Shown: positions 6,563 to 8,819 of the stretch, one piece after another
Position numbering within the stretch: position 1 is the first letter of the stretch
Layout: each line of letters begins with the position of its first letter
The notes under the pieces: model-generated
Told to the model about the DNA's origin: nothing
The model's input: only the letters and a program-made list of their open reading frames with translations
Databases searched by the model: none
Position numbers and translations under genes: made by a program
Assembly (NCBI GenBank): GCA_007125735.1
Contig: SLCP01000125.1
Coordinates: 1 to 8,819, forward strand
DNA: 8,819 nucleotides
Source: Coriobacteriia bacterium
GTDB lineage: Bacteria > Actinomycetota > Coriobacteriia > Anaerosomatales > SLCP01
Direction of reading: 5' to 3'

Positions 6563-6856
6563 TCATGGCGCAGCGACCACGAGGTCGACCTCGGCGCCCC
6601 AGGGGTGCGACGTCGACTGGATCGGCGACTGCTCGACCACGACGGCGTTGGGGTCGGCAGCGTCTCCGCCCACCGTGCCGATGACGTAGCCCGCCTCCTC
6701 GAGGGCCGATTCTGCTTCTGCGAGTGGCATGCCCGTGACGCTCGGCACCATCGCGTGCAGACCGTCGCCACCACCGTCACTCGCTCCTTGTGGCGAACAT
6801 CCGATAGCGAGGGCGAGTGCCGTTGTGCAGACGATGATCGATGCGGCCAGTCTCAT
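6563..6856 (-). CDS. Small lipoprotein with a single PASTA domain
   Basis: A 97-residue protein. Start at ATG 6856, with GAGGAG at 6865-6870 eight bases upstream; the frame is open further upstream, but that part is antisense to other genes. Residues 3-19 are a signal peptide and Cys20 (LAIGC) is a plausible lipidation site. A short Gly/Ser/Asp linker (21-34) is followed by one PASTA-like domain, about 36-97: VPSVTG, then LAEAESALEEAGY, a VVVEQSP strand and a final GAEVDLVV. PASTA domains bind muropeptides or beta-lactams in Ser/Thr kinases and penicillin-binding proteins; a free lipid-anchored copy suggests a cell-wall-facing role, but function is unknown. It is the second gene after the four-helix protein, 5 bases downstream, and its stop directly abuts the trkH stop. 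Confidence 0.82.
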   Translation of the reverse strand: MRLAASIIVCTTALALAIGCSPQGASDGGGDGLHAMVPSVTGMPLAEAESALEEAGYVIGTVGGDAADPNAVVVEQSPIQSTSHPWGAEVDLVVAAP

Positions 6857-6861
6857 CCGAA

Positions 6862-7299
6862 TCACTCCTCGACAGAAACGCCTTCGAGTTCGCACACACG
6901 CTGCGTGCTTGCGGCGAGCAGGAAGAGCACGGCGGCCACCACGAGCGGGGAGACGATAACGAGCAGGATGTTCGCCCAGAGCACGGCGCCCTCCCACCCG
7001 GCCACAAAGCCGTACGCGACCGTGGCGACAGCTGCGAGCAGCAGGAGCAGCGCCGCGAGACGCTCGTAGAACAATCCGATAACGAATACCAGTACGGCGA
7101 TGGAGAACGGCAGGAGCGCAACAAACCCTGCCTCGACGACCTCGCTCAGGCTGTAGGTGAGGTTCCCATAGCGCGCCGCGGTCTCCGAGGCGAACAGCAT
7201 CATCGCCCACACGAGTCCGCCGACGATGACGAACGCGCGTGCGAGCAGGCGTGCGACGTTCATGCGCTCGGTGCTGCAAGTCCTGGCCAACAGGTCCAT
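6862..7299 (-). CDS. Four-helix integral membrane protein of unknown function
   Basis: A 145-residue protein I cannot name. Start chosen at ATG 7299 because GGGAGGG at 7306-7312 is 6 bases upstream; the internal ATG at 7263 has no such site. After a basic N terminus (about 1-21), four hydrophobic helices are visible at about 22-38, 55-77, 80-100 and 107-132, with a short loop RYGNLTYSLSEVVEAG between helices 1 and 2, and a short acidic cytoplasmic or external tail ending in VSVEE. No catalytic or metal-binding pattern is seen. It lies upstream of and 5 bases from the PASTA lipoprotein, whose ribosome binding site is formed by its last two Glu codons (GAGGAG), so the two are translated together and may work as a pair at the cell envelope. 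Confidence 0.8.
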   Translation of the reverse strand: MDLLARTCSTERMNVARLLARAFVIVGGLVWAMMLFASETAARYGNLTYSLSEVVEAGFVALLPFSIAVLVFVIGLFYERLAALLLLLAAVATVAYGFVAGWEGAVLWANILLVIVSPLVVAAVLFLLAASTQRVCELEGVSVEE

Positions 7300-7305
7300 A
7301 GGTCG

Positions 7306-7312
7306 CCCTCCC
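7306..7312 (-). promoter_or_regulatory. Shine-Dalgarno site deciding the start of the four-helix protein
   Basis: The minus strand reads GGGAGGG, 6 bases before the ATG at 7299. The alternative ATG at 7263 lacks a purine-rich site at proper distance. Confidence 0.75.
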
Positions 7313-7319
7313 GGTCCGA

Positions 7320-7337
7320 GGCCCCGGATACGGGGCC
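7320..7337. other. GC-only hairpin in the leader of the four-helix/PASTA unit
   Basis: A perfect 7-bp inverted repeat, GGCCCCG-GATA-CGGGGCC. On the minus strand it forms just 5' of the Shine-Dalgarno site at 7306-7312, with 7 bases between, so it could stabilise the mRNA or modulate its translation. No T-run follows in either direction, so it is unlikely to be a terminator. Confidence 0.5.
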
Positions 7338-7432
7338 CGATGCATTCGACAGGTAGTTTCTTCCCCAGCGGTGGTGATTCTGTCGGAGGGTCCCAGGATG
7401 CCGAGTCGCAACGGCGTGTGTCGCGCCCCGGC

Positions 7433-7441
7433 GGTACACTG
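7433..7441 (+). promoter_or_regulatory. Candidate -10 element for a leaderless transcript of the DUF188 gene
   Basis: GGTACACTG holds a TANNNT hexamer (TACACT, 7435-7440). Exactly six bases separate it from the ATG at 7447, so transcription would start at or within a base of the start codon. There is no purine-rich ribosome binding sequence before this ATG, which agrees with a leaderless mRNA, a common arrangement in actinobacteria. No clear -35 hexamer. Confidence 0.5.
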
Positions 7442-7446
7442 TCGTC

Positions 7447-7917
7447 ATGGCCACCCTCTACATCGATGCGGATGCATGCCCGGTGAAGCGCGAAGCGCTC
7501 GCGATCGCGCGCGCGGCCCGCGTGTCCGTGCTGCTTGTGGGCAACGAGACGCAGAATCTCGAGCGGCATGCCGGGCGCTCGGGGGTCGAGACGCTCCAGG
7601 TCGGCACGGGGCGCGACAGTGTCGATTTCGCCATCGTCGAGCTGCTCGAGCCGGGCGATGTGGTGGTGACGCACGACACCGGCCTGGCCGCGATGGCGCT
7701 TGGCCGAGGAGCCCACGCAGTAAGCCCCCGCGGACGGCGCTGGCTCTCGGAGACGATCGACATGGAGCTCGCGGTCCGTCACGCGGAGCAGCGGCACCGC
7801 AGGGCCGGCGGACGTACGCGCGGTCCTGCGGCGTTCGACGACGATGATCGGGAGCGGTTCGAGATCGTGCTCCGGCGGCTGCTCGACGAGGTCGGTGGCG
7901 CCGGCCGCGACGCATAA
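7447..7917 (+). CDS. YaiI/YqxD family protein (DUF188, PIN-like fold)
   Basis: A 156-residue protein of normal length for this widespread family of unknown function. Family hallmarks are complete: YIDADACPVK (5-14), the VGNE turn (31-34), SVDFAIVE (58-65), GDVVVTHDTGLAAMAL (70-85), SPRG (93-96) and the C-terminal RRAGGRTRGP (118-127), followed by an acidic DRERF helix. Conserved acidic residues D7, D9, D60, D71 and D77 fit a PIN-like nuclease-type metal site, but no substrate is established for the family. It is monocistronic: divergent to the four-helix protein and convergent with the small CxxCH gene. It lacks a Shine-Dalgarno site and is probably leaderless. Confidence 0.93.
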   Translation: MATLYIDADACPVKREALAIARAARVSVLLVGNETQNLERHAGRSGVETLQVGTGRDSVDFAIVELLEPGDVVVTHDTGLAAMALGRGAHAVSPRGRRWLSETIDMELAVRHAEQRHRRAGGRTRGPAAFDDDDRERFEIVLRRLLDEVGGAGRDA

Positions 7918-7948
7918 AGGGGGAGCCGGACGTCACGGTGTGTGTGCG

Positions 7949-7980
7949 GGTGTTACGTCACCCTTCGACGACGTGACACC
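7949..7980. terminator. Possible terminator-like hairpin between convergent genes
   Basis: GGTGTTACGT (7949-7958) pairs with ACGTGACACC (7971-7980), nine Watson-Crick pairs and one G-U, with a 12-base loop. It begins 31 bases after the DUF188 stop and covers the last codons and stop of the opposite CxxCH gene. No U-run follows on either side, so factor-independent termination is uncertain. Confidence 0.35.
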
Positions 7981-8134
7981 ACGCGCAGCCCGATGACGGG
8001 TGTTCGGGGCTCGGTGTGGGAGTCTCGGGCGTGATACGGGTCGTCGTGGCGCGGAATCCCGCCCAGCCCGCCGCGGTGAAGGCGCCGAGCCCGACCACGA
8101 TCGCGAGTACGATGGCGACGGCCTTGAGATTCAC
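7958..8134 (-). CDS. 58-residue membrane-anchored CxxCH protein, candidate mini c-type cytochrome
   Basis: Not recognised as a named family. Starting at GTG 8134, with GAGGAG at 8142-8147 seven bases upstream, it has a short start (MNLK), one hydrophobic helix at about 5-27 and a Thr/Pro/Ser-rich stretch at 30-46. The C-terminal sequence HPSSGCAWCHVVEG contains a CxxCH haem c attachment motif (Cys50, Cys53, His54) and resembles the haem site of class I cytochromes c (CxxCHtvE). Only four residues follow, so the usual cytochrome fold and the Met ligand are absent; His45 could be a second ligand. The uncleaved helix would place the motif outside the cytoplasm, where haem c is attached. Third codon positions are mostly G or C (48 of 58). 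Reading past the stop in all three frames shows no cytochrome continuation, so it does not look like a frameshifted longer gene. It lies divergent to arcA. Confidence 0.68.
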   Translation of the reverse strand: MNLKAVAIVLAIVVGLGAFTAAGWAGFRATTTRITPETPTPSPEHPSSGCAWCHVVEG

Positions 8135-8179
8135 GCGATCACTCCTCGGAGCATGTGGATGTGGGACGTCATCACGTGA

Positions 8180-8188
8180 CAGGATACC
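8180..8188 (-). promoter_or_regulatory. Candidate extended -10 promoter element of the CxxCH gene
   Basis: The minus strand reads GGTATCCTG, identical to the element before the trkH unit. TATCCT (8181-8186) ends 46 bases before the GTG start at 8134. No recognisable -35 hexamer; a 7-bp inverted repeat occupies that position instead. Confidence 0.4.
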
Positions 8189-8191
8189 GCG

Positions 8192-8213
8192 AGCATCGAT
8201 GTGTAGCGATGCT
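8192..8213. repeat. Operator-like inverted repeat in the CxxCH/arcA intergenic region
   Basis: AGCATCG-N8-CGATGCT, a perfect 7-bp inverted repeat, 22 bases overall. It lies directly upstream of the minus-strand -10 element at 8181-8186, covering its -35 region, and about 55 bases upstream of the likely arcA transcription start. A second palindrome, TCACGTGA (8172-8179), lies at the likely start point of the minus-strand transcript. The binding protein is unknown. Confidence 0.4.
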
Positions 8214-8244
8214 GTGCCCGAGCGGTAGGGGTGCATGCCGATGG

Positions 8245-8253
8245 GGTAGTCTG
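8245..8253 (+). promoter_or_regulatory. Candidate -10 promoter element of arcA
   Basis: GGTAGTCTG includes the TANNNT hexamer TAGTCT (8247-8252), ending 32 bases before the arcA ATG, which leaves room for a leader with its ribosome binding site (GGAGGG, 8274-8279). It fits the GGTANNCTG pattern found before three other genes here. No -35 hexamer is recognisable. Confidence 0.38.
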
Positions 8254-8284
8254 AGTCAGGAAGCGGGACCGAGGGAGGGTTACC

Positions 8285-8819
8285 ATGTATCCGATCGGCG
8301 TGCACTCAGAAGTGGGGACTCTGCGCACAGTCCTCGTTCATCGGCCAGGTCGGGCGCTCGAGCGGCTGACACCCGCCAATCGGGAGGACTTCCTCTTCGA
8401 CGACCTCGTATGGGTCGAGCGCGCTCAGGAGGAGCACGATGCATTCGCCGAGGTGCTCCGCGCCCACGGTGTCGAGGTGCTCTACGTCAAGGAGCTGCTC
8501 GCCGAGACGCTCGCCCACTCCGCCGAGGCGCGCGACGGCATCGTTGAGCGTGCAGTCTCCTCCTACACGGTGGGACTCTCGCTCGTCGACGAGCTGCAGA
8601 ACTACCTAGCTGATCTCGACCCGGCCGACTTGGCCGAGGTCCTCATCGGCGGGTTGCTGCTCTCCGAGATCGAAGGCGCAGACGTCGCAGAGCTCTCACG
8701 TCGCTCGCTCGGTGCCGTTCTGGCTGATCACGACACGTTCGTGCTCCCGCCGCTTCCCAACAGTCTGTTCACCCGCGATTCGAGCGCGTGGCTGTACGGT
8801 GGTGTCCTGCTGCCACCGC
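8285..8819 (+). CDS. arcA: Arginine deiminase, 5' part (runs off the window)
   Basis: The first 178 residues of an enzyme normally about 400-410 long; the frame is open to the last base. It hydrolyses arginine to citrulline and ammonia, the first step of the cytoplasmic arginine deiminase pathway, which yields ATP through carbamoyl phosphate and raises pH. Family motifs are clear: VHSEVG (6-11), LVHRPG (17-22), FDDLVWVERAQEEHDAF (38-54) and LPNSLFTRDSSAW (157-169), where D165 corresponds to the substrate-binding Asp of the FTRD motif. The later Glu, His and Asp residues and the nucleophilic Cys lie outside the window. After FTRD the residues SSA replace the more usual PFA. ATG 8285 is preceded by GGAGGG (8274-8279) at 5 bases. 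The following genes, possibly arcB and arcC, are not visible. Confidence 0.95.
   Translation, partial: MYPIGVHSEVGTLRTVLVHRPGRALERLTPANREDFLFDDLVWVERAQEEHDAFAEVLRAHGVEVLYVKELLAETLAHSAEARDGIVERAVSSYTVGLSLVDELQNYLADLDPADLAEVLIGGLLLSEIEGADVAELSRRSLGAVLADHDTFVLPPLPNSLFTRDSSAWLYGGVLLPP

Noticed and set aside
6857..7411. Upstream extension of the PASTA lipoprotein frame
   Set aside because: It runs out of phase through the four-helix membrane protein. The signal peptide starting at 6856 with GAGGAG upstream gives the natural start.
7300..7797. Upstream extension of the four-helix protein frame, antisense to the DUF188 gene
   Set aside because: A strong ribosome binding site places the start at 7299, and the extension is Arg/His-rich and opposite a clear DUF188 gene.
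7915..7960. The CxxCH gene as the 5' part of a frameshifted longer cytochrome
   Set aside because: Reading on past the stop in all three minus-strand frames meets stops or Arg/Thr/His-rich sequence antisense to the DUF188 gene, with no cytochrome features.
1..8819. CRISPR arrays, tRNA or rRNA genes, insertion sequences, attachment sites
   Set aside because: No regularly spaced repeats, no tRNA-like CCA-ended cloverleaf sequence in the intergenic gaps, no transposase or integrase frame, and no terminal inverted repeats were seen.

Overview
This 8.8 kb window is densely coding, high-GC DNA from the chromosome of what looks like an actinobacterium. The G/C-rich third codon positions, a Tat-type leader, leaderless-looking expression of one gene, an arginine deiminase gene and a CxxCH haem-attachment motif together suggest an anaerobic or facultative Coriobacteriia-like lineage. 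That placement is an inference; there is no rRNA or marker gene to confirm it. There are no tRNA, rRNA, CRISPR, IS or phage features, and no sign of recent transfer.

Layout. Bases 2-1275 (+) hold a two-gene unit, a TetR-family regulator overlapping by ATGA a Tat-leader flavodoxin of the HemG/flavodoxin_5 type, closed by a strong hairpin at 1311-1343. Bases 1384-4517 (-) hold a complete glycine betaine/proline-type ABC importer in the order proV (ATPase with CBS domains), proW (permease), proX (lipoprotein binding protein). A 394-base intergenic region (4518-4911) separates it from a divergent + unit: a 42-residue single-helix membrane protein (4912-5040) followed 10 bases later by trkH (5051-6562), a K+ transporter pore subunit. 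Betaine uptake and K+ uptake thus lie back to back, a small osmotic-stress locus.

Bases 6563-7299 (-) hold a second two-gene unit, a four-helix membrane protein and a single-PASTA-domain lipoprotein, whose stop codon abuts the trkH stop with no base between. Bases 7447-7917 (+) hold a YaiI/YqxD (DUF188) protein with a promoter placed for a leaderless transcript. Bases 7958-8134 (-) encode a 58-residue membrane-anchored peptide ending in CAWCH plus four residues, a candidate mini c-type cytochrome. From 8285 (+) the 5' part of arcA, arginine deiminase, runs off the window.

The two tiny membrane-protein genes (4912-5040 and 7958-8134) are the most novel items. Both start inside good Shine-Dalgarno context, and both are preceded by the same 9-mer GGTATCCTG at nearly identical distance (47 and 46 bases). 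The related sequence GGTANNCTG also lies upstream of the DUF188 gene and arcA, which suggests a lineage-specific extended -10 promoter element.
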